From SAR202 cluster bacterium (GTDB lineage: Bacteria; Chloroflexota; Dehalococcoidia; Lucifugimonadales; UBA2962), in assembly GCA_022447925.1 (NCBI GenBank), contig JAKUTS010000009.1:17894-81893 (forward strand): DNA of 64,000 nt, given 5' to 3'. The stretch's first letter is position 1. Every line of letters starts with the position of its first letter. A program made the translations under genes and the position numbers. Below the pieces are notes generated by a model. It searched no databases and was not told the origin of the DNA. It worked only from the letters and a program-made list of their open reading frames with translations. Below are positions 1-9,784 of this stretch, piece after piece.

Positions 1-1
1 G

Positions 2-82
2 GTGGAGTTAGATCTGCAAGTAGGTTCGGAGGTTCATTTGATAATCAAAGCCAATTCAATAGTTGTTGCTGAAATCAACTAA
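2..82 (+). CDS. 3' end of probable ABC transporter ATPase (TOBE/MOP domain)
   Basis: The first 27 codons in frame 2 are open from the window edge to a TAA at 80-82. The 26 residues contain the pattern L-x-V-G-S-E-V-x-L-I-I-K-A-N-S-I-V-V-A-E, which matches the end of a MOP/TOBE domain (hydrophobic strand, G-D/E-x-V turn, then I-K-A-x-x-V-x-L-A). Such domains close molybdate/tungstate ABC ATPases (ModC-like) and free-standing molybdopterin-binding proteins. Only the C-terminus is inside the window, so the identity of the rest is inferred. No terminator is evident before pyrF. Confidence 0.55.
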   Translation: MELDLQVGSEVHLIIKANSIVVAEIN

Positions 83-160
83 TTCAAAGTTAAAAAATTA
101 ATCTACTCAACGATGATAAGTTAAAGTGTTGTAAGGTATTAATTAGAAAACAATTTATTT

Positions 161-1012
161 TTGGTTGATGATTTGCATAAATATTTAGCTAGATTGGATT
201 TATCTATGAGAGAGACGCGCAGTTTGATCTGTGTGGGATTAGACCCTGTCATCTCAAAAATGCCAATCACGGACATCACAAAATTTAATTGCGAAATTAT
301 TAATTCCACTGCCGAACATGTCTGTGCATACAAACCAAACCTTGCATTTTATGAATCGATGGGGATTGAAGGTATGCAACATCTTGAGGCCACAGTCAAG
401 CACATACGTACTCATGCTCCTCATGCAATCATAATCGGTGACGGCAAGAGAGGAGATATACCGAGTACCAGCGAAGCATATGCTCATGCAATGTTTAATC
501 AGTGGGGTTTTGATGCAACAACTGTCAACGCGTATGGAGGCCTTGAATCTCTACAACCATTTTTAGAATATGGAGATAAATGCGTTTATATATGGTGTAG
601 GTCATCTAATCCTGGCGCTTTGGAATTCCAAGATTTAACTATTCAACACGGCAATAATAAATCTATTAAGTTGTTTGAACGGATTGCTTTAAGCGCTAGT
701 AAAACTAAGGCTAAAGCGGTAATTGGCATAGTCGCAGGAGCATCTTACCCTCATGAACTTCATGATTTAAGAAGTCAGGCGCCAGATATGCAAATTTTAT
801 CTCCGGGTATAGGTGCACAAGGCGGTGATTTAAAAGCTGTAATTCAAAATGGGGTAGATAAGGCAGGAAGGGGCTTGATGATTAATGCTTCGAGGTCAAT
901 ACTTTACTCCACACAATCCTCTGCTAAGTATGGCAATGCAGCGAATTTAGCCGTTAAAACTCTAAAGGATGACATAAATAAATTTCTCTGTGAAAATGGA
1001 TTTGATTGGTAG
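161..1012 (+). CDS. pyrF: Orotidine 5'-phosphate decarboxylase, type 2
   Basis: Decarboxylates OMP to UMP, the last step of de novo pyrimidine synthesis, in the cytoplasm. The 283-residue protein has the N-terminal S-L-I-C-V-G-L-D-P strand (residues 21-29) and the catalytic D-G-K-R-G-D-I motif at about 94-100, with Lys96 as the general acid and Asp94/Asp99 as partners. The length near 280 and the late phosphate loop (S-P-G-I-G-A-Q-G-G-D-L) fit the longer type 2 family rather than the 230-residue E. coli form. TTG at 161 gives a family-like N-terminus; an ATG at 206 would cut into it. No strong Shine-Dalgarno is visible. The gene stands alone among pyr genes here. Confidence 0.93.
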   Translation: MVDDLHKYLARLDLSMRETRSLICVGLDPVISKMPITDITKFNCEIINSTAEHVCAYKPNLAFYESMGIEGMQHLEATVKHIRTHAPHAIIIGDGKRGDIPSTSEAYAHAMFNQWGFDATTVNAYGGLESLQPFLEYGDKCVYIWCRSSNPGALEFQDLTIQHGNNKSIKLFERIALSASKTKAKAVIGIVAGASYPHELHDLRSQAPDMQILSPGIGAQGGDLKAVIQNGVDKAGRGLMINASRSILYSTQSSAKYGNAANLAVKTLKDDINKFLCENGFDW

Positions 1013-1045
1013 GTTTTCTAGTACCGCTTAATAAAAACAGTTTTC

Positions 1046-1068
1046 GTTGACACTGTGGAAAAGTCAAC
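1046..1068. promoter_or_regulatory. Inverted repeat over the atp-region promoter
   Basis: GTTGAC at 1046-1051 and GTCAAC at 1063-1068 form a perfect 6-bp inverted repeat with an 11-nt spacer. It overlaps the -35 box and the spacer of the promoter at 1047-1076, where a repressor would block RNA polymerase. No regulator is identified. In AT-rich DNA a 6+6 repeat can arise by chance. Confidence 0.35.
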
Positions 1069-1076
1069 TTTAGAAT
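1047..1076 (+). promoter_or_regulatory. Sigma-70-type promoter for bfn-atp region
   Basis: A perfect TTGACA (1047-1052) lies 18 nt ahead of TAGAAT (1071-1076), five of six matches to the -10 consensus. It is about 80 nt upstream of the bifunctional-nuclease gene. It could also drive the ATP synthase genes by read-through, because no terminator is evident between 1733 and 1850. Confidence 0.55.
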
Positions 1077-1156
1077 TGTAAACAAATAGATCAGTAAATT
1101 GTTATCGAAATACTTTGATCATTTGTAATCGTATTTGATAGAAGGAGAACACTTTT

Positions 1157-1732
1157 TTGCGCGAAATGTTGATTGATAGCATCAGAGTTAGTTTAATGAA
1201 TTATCAAAGAGTGGTTATTCTTAAGGTGAAAGATGCAGATCGTTATTTACCTATTTGGATTGGCGCCTCTGAAGCTGATGCAATAGCAGTTAAGCTTCAG
1301 GATGTCGCCATATCTAGACCGCTAACTCATGATTTGATTGGAAGCATAATTAATTCTCTTGGTGCAAAAGTTAACGGAATAATTGTATCTGATCTCGATC
1401 AAGATACATTCTATGCAAAAGTTATTTTGGCTATTAATGGAGATACGATGGAGGTTGACTCTCGTCCGAGTGACGCCATCGCTTTAGCAGTTCGCACATC
1501 TGCCCCAATATTTGCTGATGAATCTGTGCTTGAAAAAGCTGGAGTAGATATGGATGCAGAAACCGGGAAACCTAAACAGTTTACTGGTTCAAGCCAAGCA
1601 ACTCCTTTACGGGATGAAGAGCTCAAAAGCTTATCCGCGTTCACGGAATTTGTGTCGACTTTGGATTTGGATGATCTTGGTGATACGAGTCCTGAAGAGG
1701 GTGATCCTGGGGATCAACCAGTGGAATCATAA
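1157..1732 (+). CDS. Bifunctional nuclease (BFN/DUF151) family protein
   Basis: 191 residues. Residues 1-135 form a BFN (DUF151) domain: V-x-L-x-x-x-x-x-R-Y-L-P-I-W-I-G near the start, then R-P-L-T-H-D-L, then D-S-R-P-S-D-A-I-A-L-A-V-R, the family hallmark. Characterised plant members have RNase and DNase activity; bacterial members are mostly uncharacterised, so the substrate is unknown. The last 50 residues are acidic and probably disordered (D-L-D-D-L-G-D-T, ending E-E-G-D-P-G-D-Q-P). The TTG start at 1157 has GAAGGAG at 1141-1147, nine bases upstream. It sits just upstream of the ATP synthase operon and may be cotranscribed with it. Confidence 0.85.
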   Translation: MREMLIDSIRVSLMNYQRVVILKVKDADRYLPIWIGASEADAIAVKLQDVAISRPLTHDLIGSIINSLGAKVNGIIVSDLDQDTFYAKVILAINGDTMEVDSRPSDAIALAVRTSAPIFADESVLEKAGVDMDAETGKPKQFTGSSQATPLRDEELKSLSAFTEFVSTLDLDDLGDTSPEEGDPGDQPVES

Positions 1733-1850
1733 ATGAGTAATAGGTGGTACAGGGATCAAGCTCTTTACCGCAGTTTTTACATTGTGATAAACTTTTCAAT
1801 CGAAGCCAATTTGGTCAAGGAGTCTCTCACTAAGTGGGATATTAAAACCA

Positions 1851-2075
1851 TTGATCGATAAGGCAAAAAATTCGAAAAAAACCTATCTGGTCGCGAGGCT
1901 TATTGGCATCGGCTGGTTTGTTGCAATTCTGATTGCAGGCGGTGCTTTCGGAGGTTATTTTTTGGATAGATTTGTCGGTTCGAGTCCTGGATTCACAATT
2001 GCTGGAGTAATACTGGGTTTGGCTCTATCGGTTTTTGGGATGTATAGGATGCTGACGGCGACTTTAGATAATTAG
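1851..2075 (+). CDS. atpI: ATP synthase accessory protein AtpI/AtpZ-like
   Basis: 74 residues with two transmembrane helices (about 13-35 and 45-68) joined by G-G-Y-F-L-D-R-F-V-G-S-S-P-G-F, the signature of the AtpI/AtpZ family that helps assemble the c-ring or transports Mg/Ca for it. Position directly ahead of atpB supports this. The TTG start at 1851 follows a weak G-rich patch (GTGGGA at about 1833-1838). The protein is closer in size to AtpZ-type than to the 130-residue E. coli AtpI. Confidence 0.85.
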   Translation: MIDKAKNSKKTYLVARLIGIGWFVAILIAGGAFGGYFLDRFVGSSPGFTIAGVILGLALSVFGMYRMLTATLDN

Positions 2076-2114
2076 TCTTTAGCTTAAGAAGCTTAATAAA
2101 TAAGGGTTACATAA

Positions 2115-3155
2115 TTGAAATTGCTTAAAAAGCCAAAACTCCTAATCGCAATCATTGTGTTCGGATCTTTATTTATAGTTGGGCTTGCTGGAGGCGGTTT
2201 AGGAGATGCATTCGGTCTTGGCTTTCTGGGAGCTCCATTAGCTGCTTTACAGTTGCCGGCAGAGCCAATTTCAAGCGATCCAAATATAGGCGGTTTCCAT
2301 ATAACTAATACGATGATCACAACGTGGATCACTATTGGTATTTTACTAATACTTGGATTCGTTGCTTCGAGAAAAATAAAAGAGGTTCCTAGCGGCTTTC
2401 AAAACATTTTTGAAGTAATTATTGAATATTTCCAGAAGTTGGGAGTGGGGGTTTCAGGTAAACGTTCAGCGCAGTATATACCACTAGTCCTGACGATTTT
2501 CCTATTCATACTCATTTCAAATTGGATCGGTATTCTTCCAGGATTTGGCACTATAGGCTGGATAGAAGACCCGCATCTAGCTATACATCATGCTGAAAAG
2601 AAAGATAAAGAGTTATCTAAAGTGAAACTCAATATATTTAATGGCAGTGGAAATGTTGGAGTACTAGGTTTCGGCTCTGTTTCAGAAACTATTACAGCAG
2701 AAGAGTGGGAACATGATCATGATATTGTCGAAGATGGGAAGCAGGCAGGAATACTGATTCCATTCCTTAGGTCTGCAAACACAGATATTAATACAACTTT
2801 AGCTATAGCTCTAGTTGCAATGTTTTTTGTTCACTTTTGGGCTCTGAGGACTCTGGGTTTCTTTTCTCATGCAACAAAATATATTAACTTTAAGCAAGGG
2901 CCTATCTGGTTTGCGGTAGGTATTTTGGAGCTGATCAGTGAAGTGGGAAGAGTGATCAGTTTCACATTTAGGTTGTTTGGAAATATCTTTGCAGGCGAGG
3001 TATTGTTGTTTGCGATGGCATTCCTTATTCCTATTATCGGAATTATGCCATTTTTAGGACTAGAATTGTTCGTTGGTTTAATACAAGCATATGTTTTCTC
3101 CATGCTGACGCTAGTGTTTGCTAGTGTTGCTGGGGCGGCACATGATGATCATTAG
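2115..3155 (+). CDS. atpB: ATP synthase F0 subunit a
   Basis: Membrane subunit forming the proton half-channels against the c-ring. 346 residues, long for the family (240-280). An extra N-terminal hydrophobic segment (about 8-28) precedes the usual helices. The essential arginine lies in F-R-L-F-G-N (Arg286). Residues about 150-212 form a hydrophilic His/Asp/Glu-rich insertion between membrane segments, including H-L-A-I-H-H and E-E-W-E-H-D-H-D. The C-terminus ends A-H-D-D-H. TTG start at 2115 with only a weak ribosome site. Second gene of the atp operon. Confidence 0.95.
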   Translation: MKLLKKPKLLIAIIVFGSLFIVGLAGGGLGDAFGLGFLGAPLAALQLPAEPISSDPNIGGFHITNTMITTWITIGILLILGFVASRKIKEVPSGFQNIFEVIIEYFQKLGVGVSGKRSAQYIPLVLTIFLFILISNWIGILPGFGTIGWIEDPHLAIHHAEKKDKELSKVKLNIFNGSGNVGVLGFGSVSETITAEEWEHDHDIVEDGKQAGILIPFLRSANTDINTTLAIALVAMFFVHFWALRTLGFFSHATKYINFKQGPIWFAVGILELISEVGRVISFTFRLFGNIFAGEVLLFAMAFLIPIIGIMPFLGLELFVGLIQAYVFSMLTLVFASVAGAAHDDH

Positions 3156-3202
3156 AATCGTATAGACAGATTAAATAAATAAACCTTAGGAGGTTAACTG
3201 TT

Positions 3203-3427
3203 ATGGAAGGTGATGTAGCTAGTTTAGGAGCAGGAATTGCTATGGGTGTCGGAGCTTTAGGTCCTGGCATCGGTATCGGTCTTTTAGCTTCAAGCGCAAT
3301 GCAGTCTATTGGACGTAATCCAGAAGCTGGTGGTTTGATTCAGCAGAACATGATTTTGGCGATTGCGTTTACTGAAGCTATAGCTATCTATGCTTTGGTA
3401 GTCGCTATCATTATTAAATTCGTGTAA
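3203..3427 (+). CDS. atpE: ATP synthase F0 subunit c
   Basis: 74-residue hairpin of two transmembrane helices. Helix 1 is Gly/Ala-rich (G-A-G-I-A-M-G-V-G-A-L-G-P-G-I-G), the polar loop carries R-N-P-E (residues 38-41), and the ion-binding carboxylate is Glu58 in A-F-T-E-A-I-A-I-Y. The Gln and Ser/Thr ligands of Na+-binding c subunits are not seen at the usual places, so a proton ring is expected. ATG start with a strong AGGAGGT at 3188-3194. This is the best ribosome site in the operon, which suits the high c-subunit stoichiometry. Confidence 0.96.
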   Translation: MEGDVASLGAGIAMGVGALGPGIGIGLLASSAMQSIGRNPEAGGLIQQNMILAIAFTEAIAIYALVVAIIIKFV

Positions 3428-3435
3428 TCAAGTTA

Positions 3436-3458
3436 GTGGCCGACAGACTTTCGGCCAC
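3436..3458 (+). promoter_or_regulatory. RNA hairpin between atpE and atpF
   Basis: GTGGCCGA (3436-3443) pairs perfectly with TCGGCCAC (3451-3458) around a 7-nt loop, nine bases after the atpE stop. No T-run follows, so it is not a classical terminator. A 3' stabiliser or processing stop that raises atpE mRNA over atpF is the likely role, by inference. Confidence 0.6.
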
Positions 3459-3481
3459 ACTAAAATTTTAGAAGGTATTTT

Positions 3482-3985
3482 ATGGATGCACTAGGAATAA
3501 ATCTGCCTGGTTTAGTAACGCAGCTCGTAAGCTTTGCGATACTGTTTGCCGTGTTGTGGATGCTGTTATATAAACCGATATCCAAAGCAATGGGAGATAG
3601 GTCAAAAAAGATACAAGATAGTTTAGAGGCCGCAGATAAAGCACGCGAAGAAGTAAATTCTTCGAAAGAAGCTATGGAAAAGCAAATCGCTGAGTCTCGA
3701 GCTGAGGGCCAGAAAATGATTGCTAACGCGAAAGATATTGCTGATAAATTTAAAGAAGAGGAATTAGCTAAAGCTCGGGAAGAGATTAACGCAGAAAAGC
3801 AAAGGGCTGAAGCTGATATTCAAAGAGAAAGAGATGCAGCGATAGACGGCCTCAGAAGAGAATTCGCATCGATAGTTGTCAATGCAGCAGAAAAAATCGT
3901 GGAAAAATCGATTGATCAGTCTAAACATACAGATCTGATTGATAAGGTTGTAAAAGAGAGTTCTGCATTGAGAAAAGATAAGTGA
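3482..3985 (+). CDS. atpF: ATP synthase F0 subunit b
   Basis: Peripheral stalk of F0F1. 167 residues: one N-terminal membrane helix (about 8-28, L-V-T-Q-L-V-S-F-A-I-L-F-A-V-L-W), then a long charged coiled coil (about 35-150) rich in Lys/Glu/Ala, and a short C-terminal delta-binding part. ATG start at 3482 with GAAGG about ten bases upstream. The gene ends in TGA, showing that TGA is a normal stop in this genome. Confidence 0.95.
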   Translation: MDALGINLPGLVTQLVSFAILFAVLWMLLYKPISKAMGDRSKKIQDSLEAADKAREEVNSSKEAMEKQIAESRAEGQKMIANAKDIADKFKEEELAKAREEINAEKQRAEADIQRERDAAIDGLRREFASIVVNAAEKIVEKSIDQSKHTDLIDKVVKESSALRKDK

Positions 3986-4022
3986 TTATGAAGTTAAAAA
4001 TTAGCTTGAGGAATAATTAAAA

Positions 4023-4553
4023 ATGCCGGCTATTGCAACAAAAAGATATGCACAGGCAGCGTTTGACATTGCCCTTAAAGATGGACAATTAGACTCATGG
4101 ACAAAAGATATGGACATGATTCAAGGTTTGCTTTCCAATGAAGGGCTTACTGAATTGTTTAATTCTCCAAGGTTGCCATTAGCTAAAAAACTTCAAGTGC
4201 TGGATGAATTAACATCGGGAAAGGTTAATTCATCTTCAAGGAACATGATTGCATTGTTAGTTAACAGGAATGCAGTCGACGGACTCCCTGAGATCGTCGA
4301 TCATTTCACAGGATTAGTTGACGAACACAATAAAGTGGCCAGGGGAAATATAATTTCGGCCGTTCCTTTAAACGATAAACAGTTAAGTAAGATAAAAGAA
4401 TCATTACAGGGATTGATTGAAAATGAATTGATTCTTTCTAACACTGTGGATAAGTCAATCATAGGTGGGATGGTGGCTCGTATCGGTGACAAATTAATTG
4501 ACGCTTCTTTAAAGTACAAAATTACCAAGATGAGAAGCGATTTAGTTAGGTAA
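4023..4553 (+). CDS. atpH: ATP synthase F1 subunit delta
   Basis: 176 residues linking the top of F1 to the b stalk. The N-terminal helical domain begins A-T-K-R-Y-A-Q-A-A-F-D-I-A. The C-terminal region has the family signature V-D-K-S-I-I-G-G-M-V-A-R-I-G-D-K-L-I-D-A-S (about 142-162), corresponding to the I-G-G-x-x-I-x-x-G-D pattern. ATG start at 4023, 37 nt after atpF. Confidence 0.95.
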   Translation: MPAIATKRYAQAAFDIALKDGQLDSWTKDMDMIQGLLSNEGLTELFNSPRLPLAKKLQVLDELTSGKVNSSSRNMIALLVNRNAVDGLPEIVDHFTGLVDEHNKVARGNIISAVPLNDKQLSKIKESLQGLIENELILSNTVDKSIIGGMVARIGDKLIDASLKYKITKMRSDLVR

Positions 4554-4581
4554 TAATATTAAGTAAATCCGGGAGAAAAAA

Positions 4582-6093
4582 ATGGCAGGTAAGGGACAGG
4601 ATATAGCGGCCGTAATAAAAAAACAGATTGAAGACTTCGGGAGTGATCTCACACTCGTTGACGTCGGTACCGTTATTGAAGTGGGAGATGGGGTTGCTCG
4701 AGTACATGGATTATCTGGAGTTAGCTACTCTGAACTTCTTGAATTTGAAGGTGGTGTAACTGGTCTGGCGATGAATCTAGAAGAAGATTCCGTAGGAGCT
4801 GTTATTCTGGAAGACCCTCTCTCAGTGCAAGAAGGTTCCGAGGTAAGAAGTACTGGCAAAATCATTGAAGTCGCTGTAGGCGAAAAACTGATAGGTAGAG
4901 TCGTTGATTCTCTAGGTGAGCCAATTGATGGTAAAGGTCCGACTGGATCCACTGAGACGATGCCTGCGGAGATTGTGGCTCCGGACGTTGCTTCACGAAG
5001 CCCTGTAAACACTCCTGCTGCAACTGGCATTAAAGCAGTGGATGGGATGATACCCATAGGAAGAGGCCAAAGAGAACTGATAATTGGTGACAGATCTACT
5101 GGAAAGTCAATGATCGCAATTGACACGATAATCAATCAAAAAGGTGGAGACTTGACCTGTGTTTATGTGGCTGTTGGACAGAAAGCTTCCAAAGTCGCCC
5201 AAACAGTCGCAATGCTGGAGAAATATGGAGCTATGGAACACACCATTGTGGTAGCTGCAAACTCAGCAGATCCAGCAGCAATGCAATATCTAGCACCTTA
5301 TGCTGGTTGTGCTATGGCAGAGTATTTTATGAATCAAGGTAAAGATGCACTTATAGTCTATGATGATTTAACTAAGCACGCATGGGCATATAGGCAAATG
5401 TCGCTTTTACTGAGGCGACCGCCAGGTCGTGAAGCATATCCAGGAGATGTCTTCTATTTGCACAGTCGTTTGTTGGAGCGAGCTGCGAAGTTGGATAAAG
5501 CTAGCGGCGGTGGTTCGATAACGGCCTTACCCATTATTGAAACGACTGCTGGCGATGTTTCGGCATATGTCCCAACAAATGTTATATCTATCACGGATGG
5601 ACAGATCTATCTCGAATCTGAATTATTCAACTCCGGCATACGACCAGCGATTAATGCTGGGTTGTCAGTATCTCGTGTTGGAGGCTCAGCACAGACTAAA
5701 GCAATGAAATCTGTTGCAGGAGGATTGCGGATCCAGTTAGCTCAATATAGAGAGTTAGCCACATTTGCTCAATTCGGAACCGAGGACCTTGATGAAGCAA
5801 CTAGAGCACAGCTTGCTAGAGGTCAGCGCGCGGTTGAGATTTTAAAACAAGATCAAAATAAACCACTAAGTGTAGCCGATCAAGTTATCGTAATGTATGC
5901 CTTGTCAAATGGATACTTAGATGAGGTAGAGGTGGAAAAGATACAAAGCGCAGAAGAATCGCTGGGCAGCTTTATGCAATCAAGCCATACTGAGATCATG
6001 AAAACTATTAATGACTCTGGTGAATTAGATGAAGACGTTACGAAAAAGCTTGATAAAGCTCTCGAAGAATTCAAAAAGACTATGGTTGGTTAA
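4582..6093 (+). CDS. atpA: ATP synthase F1 subunit alpha
   Basis: Regulatory nucleotide-binding subunit of F1, 503 residues, normal length. The P-loop is G-D-R-S-T-G-K-S at 170-177, where most homologues have G-D-R-Q-T-G-K-T. Later motifs include [10 protein letters not shown] (Walker B region), [14 protein letters not shown] and the arginine-finger region [21 protein letters not shown] at 4582 with GGGAGA upstream. Confidence 0.98.
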   Translation: MAGKGQDIAAVIKKQIEDFGSDLTLVDVGTVIEVGDGVARVHGLSGVSYSELLEFEGGVTGLAMNLEEDSVGAVILEDPLSVQEGSEVRSTGKIIEVAVGEKLIGRVVDSLGEPIDGKGPTGSTETMPAEIVAPDVASRSPVNTPAATGIKAVDGMIPIGRGQRELIIGDRSTGKSMIAIDTIINQKGGDLTCVYVAVGQKASKVAQTVAMLEKYGAMEHTIVVAANSADPAAMQYLAPYAGCAMAEYFMNQGKDALIVYDDLTKHAWAYRQMSLLLRRPPGREAYPGDVFYLHSRLLERAAKLDKASGGGSITALPIIETTAGDVSAYVPTNVISITDGQIYLESELFNSGIRPAINAGLSVSRVGGSAQTKAMKSVAGGLRIQLAQYRELATFAQFGTEDLDEATRAQLARGQRAVEILKQDQNKPLSVADQVIVMYALSNGYLDEVEVEKIQSAEESLGSFMQSSHTEIMKTINDSGELDEDVTKKLDKALEEFKKTMVG

Positions 6094-6095
6094 AA

Positions 6096-6953
6096 TTGGC
6101 TTCAGCACAACAATTAAAACGCAGAATTAAGAGCGTAGATAATACTTCGAAAATAACGAAAGCAATGTCTATGATTGCTGCTTCGAAAATGACTCGAGCT
6201 CAGCAAATGGCTTTGCAAGGTCGTCCATATGCTGAACGTATGATGAGTTTATTATCAGATTTGGCGGCTCAACCACAATTCGAGGATGACCCACATCCGC
6301 TTTTGACACCTCGAGAAATAAAAAGGATTGGCGTTATCGTTATAACGCCTGATCGTGGTCTTACAGGCGGCTTGAATACCGCTGTTAATCGGTTCGCTGC
6401 TCAGCACATACTAAATTCTGGGCATGAAGCTGAAGTAGTTGCTGTTGGCAAGAAAGCCAGAGACTTCTTTGGACGAACATCTAATCTTAAAGCAGTATTC
6501 ACCGATATGGGTGACCGACCATCTGTAGACGCTATGACACCGATCACCAAAGTTGTTGTGGATGAGTACACTCAAGGCAACATAGATGCTGTTTATGTGG
6601 TTTATTCAAAATTTGTGAATACTACGGTTCAAAGACCGGAATTAATGACTATATTACCAGTTGAACCTGCAGAATTAGAGAACAAGGATAAAGTGGGTTA
6701 CATTTATGAACCTGATTCCAGTCATGTGTTAAACGAATTATTGCCTCGTTATATTGAGATGGAGATTTATCATTCAATATTGGAATCCATCGCGAGTGAG
6801 CAGTCTTCTCGAATGGTTGCAATGAGAAATGCTACAGACAATGCGCTCGAAATGAAATCTGATTTAACGTTAGAAATGAATAAAGTAAGACAAGAGTCTA
6901 TTACAAGTGAACTGCTGGATATAGTAGGTGGAGTAGCAGCAGTAGAGGGATAG
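6096..6953 (+). CDS. atpG: ATP synthase F1 subunit gamma
   Basis: Rotor shaft, 285 residues. The N-terminus (L-K-R-R-I-K-S-V-D-N-T-S-K-I-T-K-A-M) and the C-terminal helix (A-T-D-N-A-L-E-M ... V-R-Q-E-S-I-T-S-E-L-L-D-I-V-G-G) are classic gamma signatures forming the antiparallel coiled coil inside the alpha/beta ring. The TTG start at 6096 lies two bases after the atpA stop, implying translational coupling. Confidence 0.96.
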   Translation: MASAQQLKRRIKSVDNTSKITKAMSMIAASKMTRAQQMALQGRPYAERMMSLLSDLAAQPQFEDDPHPLLTPREIKRIGVIVITPDRGLTGGLNTAVNRFAAQHILNSGHEAEVVAVGKKARDFFGRTSNLKAVFTDMGDRPSVDAMTPITKVVVDEYTQGNIDAVYVVYSKFVNTTVQRPELMTILPVEPAELENKDKVGYIYEPDSSHVLNELLPRYIEMEIYHSILESIASEQSSRMVAMRNATDNALEMKSDLTLEMNKVRQESITSELLDIVGGVAAVEG

Positions 6954-6981
6954 AACAAAATAATTAAGTCTTTTAATTTAG

Positions 6982-8391
<1,410 letters not shown>

Positions 8392-8392
8392 T

Positions 8393-8812
8393 TTGGCAAC
8401 GATGCGATTAGACATAGTTACTGCTGAGAAACTAGTCTACTCAGACGAAGTTAGCAGCGTGGTGGCACCAGGCGCGGAAGGTCAGCTTGGTATTCTACCC
8501 AATCATGCTCCTTTGCTTACATCGCTGAAACCTGGAGAATTGAAGGTTTCAAAGGAAGGTGAGGAGACTAATATAGCTGTGTCGGGCGGGTTCCTTGAGG
8601 TCTTAAAAAACGTTGTGACAATTTTGGCTGACACAGCAGAGCGTGCAGAGGATATTGATGTTGAAAGAGCTGAAGCAGCATTGAAGCGTGCACAAGAGAA
8701 AGTTAATTCATCCGAGTCTGATTTAGATCTTGAAAGAGCAATACGAGCATTGAAAAGATCTCAGGCACGTGTGTTCGTGTCAAAGCGAAAGCGGTCTTCT
8801 AAAGTAAAGTAA
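8393..8812 (+). CDS. atpC: ATP synthase F1 subunit epsilon
   Basis: 139 residues: N-terminal beta sandwich (M-R-L-D-I-V-T-A-E-K-L-V-Y, then P-G-A-E-G-Q-L-G-I-L-P-N-H-A-P-L) and a C-terminal two-helix region (E-R-A-E-A-A-L-K-R-A-Q-E-K) that can inhibit ATP hydrolysis. The tail ends with a basic K-R-K-R-S-S-K-V-K. The TTG start at 8393 lies one base after the atpD stop; an ATG three codons in (8402) is the alternative. Confidence 0.94.
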   Translation: MATMRLDIVTAEKLVYSDEVSSVVAPGAEGQLGILPNHAPLLTSLKPGELKVSKEGEETNIAVSGGFLEVLKNVVTILADTAERAEDIDVERAEAALKRAQEKVNSSESDLDLERAIRALKRSQARVFVSKRKRSSKVK

Positions 8813-8827
8813 AACAGGACGCCTGTT
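8813..8827. terminator. Hairpin between atpC and convergent rex
   Basis: AACAGG (8813-8818) and CCTGTT (8822-8827) form a 6-bp stem with a 3-nt loop right after the atpC stop, in the 55-nt gap between convergent genes. It is A-rich on the left but lacks a clean T-run on the right, so termination is likely weak or factor-dependent. Confidence 0.35.
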
Positions 8828-8867
8828 ATTGGTTTATCCTTGATATGTAAACGAATTAACTACGTTT

Positions 8868-9491
8868 TTAGTCGAGGTAATAGGTCATTGACTGTAATGA
8901 TAGTACAGGGTCAATATTTCTTAAAATCAATGTTTTAGGCACTTTTGGTGCTATAGGTGCGTAGTTCAGTATCGCTTTTACATTGGTGTCTACTAAGTCT
9001 GATATTACGCTTTGAGCTATTGTTGCTGGCACCGCCAGGATTGCAATTTTAATATCATTTTCTTTCACAATTGACCTAATCTTATTCATTGGCAAAATCT
9101 GTATTTCGTTCACGGTTTGACCGATTTTAGATTCATCATTATCGAATGCAGAGACTATTTTGAAACCCTCAGGGACAAACCCAGGATAATTTATGATCGC
9201 TTTGCCTAGACGACCTACGCCCACAATGCATGAATTCCATTGTCTGTTCAGACCTAGGATATTTGTTAATTCCTCGATTAAAGAGGCAATTTTATAGCCT
9301 CGTCCTTGTTTTCCGAAACGACCAAAATAACTCAAATCTTTTCTGATTTGAGCAGGTGTTATTTGTAGTCTATCCCCTAAACTTTTTGAACTTACTACAG
9401 CTTGTCCTTCTTCGGACATTTGAGTTAAAGCTCTTATATATAAAGGTAGACGGAGTATTACCACTTCTGGAACGGAGGAATCTTTAACCAT
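8868..9491 (-). CDS. rex: Redox-sensing transcriptional repressor Rex
   Basis: Senses the NADH/NAD+ ratio and represses respiratory and fermentative genes when NADH is low. About 207 residues: N-terminal winged helix with T-P-A-Q-I-R-K-D-L-S-Y-F-G-R-F-G-K-Q-G-R-G-Y, then a Rossmann domain with the G-V-G-R-L-G-K-A-I dinucleotide motif, A-F-D-N-D, and I-L-A-V-P-A-x-x-A-Q. The C-terminal helix for domain swapping is present. ATG at 9491 is used; a GTG two codons upstream (9497) is also possible. It is convergent with the ATP synthase operon, a likely Rex target, but I saw no TTGTGAA-N4-TTCACAA type box nearby. Confidence 0.93.
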   Translation of the reverse strand: MVKDSSVPEVVILRLPLYIRALTQMSEEGQAVVSSKSLGDRLQITPAQIRKDLSYFGRFGKQGRGYKIASLIEELTNILGLNRQWNSCIVGVGRLGKAIINYPGFVPEGFKIVSAFDNDESKIGQTVNEIQILPMNKIRSIVKENDIKIAILAVPATIAQSVISDLVDTNVKAILNYAPIAPKVPKTLILRNIDPVLSLQSMTYYLD

Positions 9492-9497
9492 AATCAC

Positions 9498-9784
9498 ATA
9501 ATCGAGTTTGTTTTGCGCTATTGTACGAACTAGTTATATATGTCGTCAAAGAAAACTATTTATTGAGTTAATTAAAACCATATATATAATTAAACTATAA
9601 TACTGTTTACCGCGTGCCATAGGCATCTATGAGAAATTCATTTGTTGACAGCATCAATTTGAACTGGTAGCCTTTTAAATACTTTGAAGGCATAGATATA
9701 GTGGGTTATAAGTAAAAACTTTTAGTTTGCTTGTCGACCTTATTTTTCATCACAGAAATCAGATTACAGGGTTTTATTAATGGT
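9498..9784. promoter_or_regulatory. Divergent rex/gltA intergenic region with candidate gltA promoter
   Basis: About 290 AT-rich bases separate rex and citrate synthase. On the plus strand TTGACA at 9645-9650 is followed 17 nt later by TAGCCT (9668-9673), a perfect -35 with a poor -10. CATAG-N4-CTATG at 9617-9630 is a small inverted repeat. No RNA gene or riboswitch is recognised. Confidence 0.35.

Noticed and set aside
4725..5135. 136-codon frame antisense to atpA
   Set aside because: Overlaps the highly conserved atpA coding sequence, has Ser/Pro-rich shadow composition and no ribosome site.
8828..9784. Rex-binding site near rex
   Set aside because: No TTGTGAA-N4-TTCACAA-like palindrome could be found in the flanking intergenic DNA.
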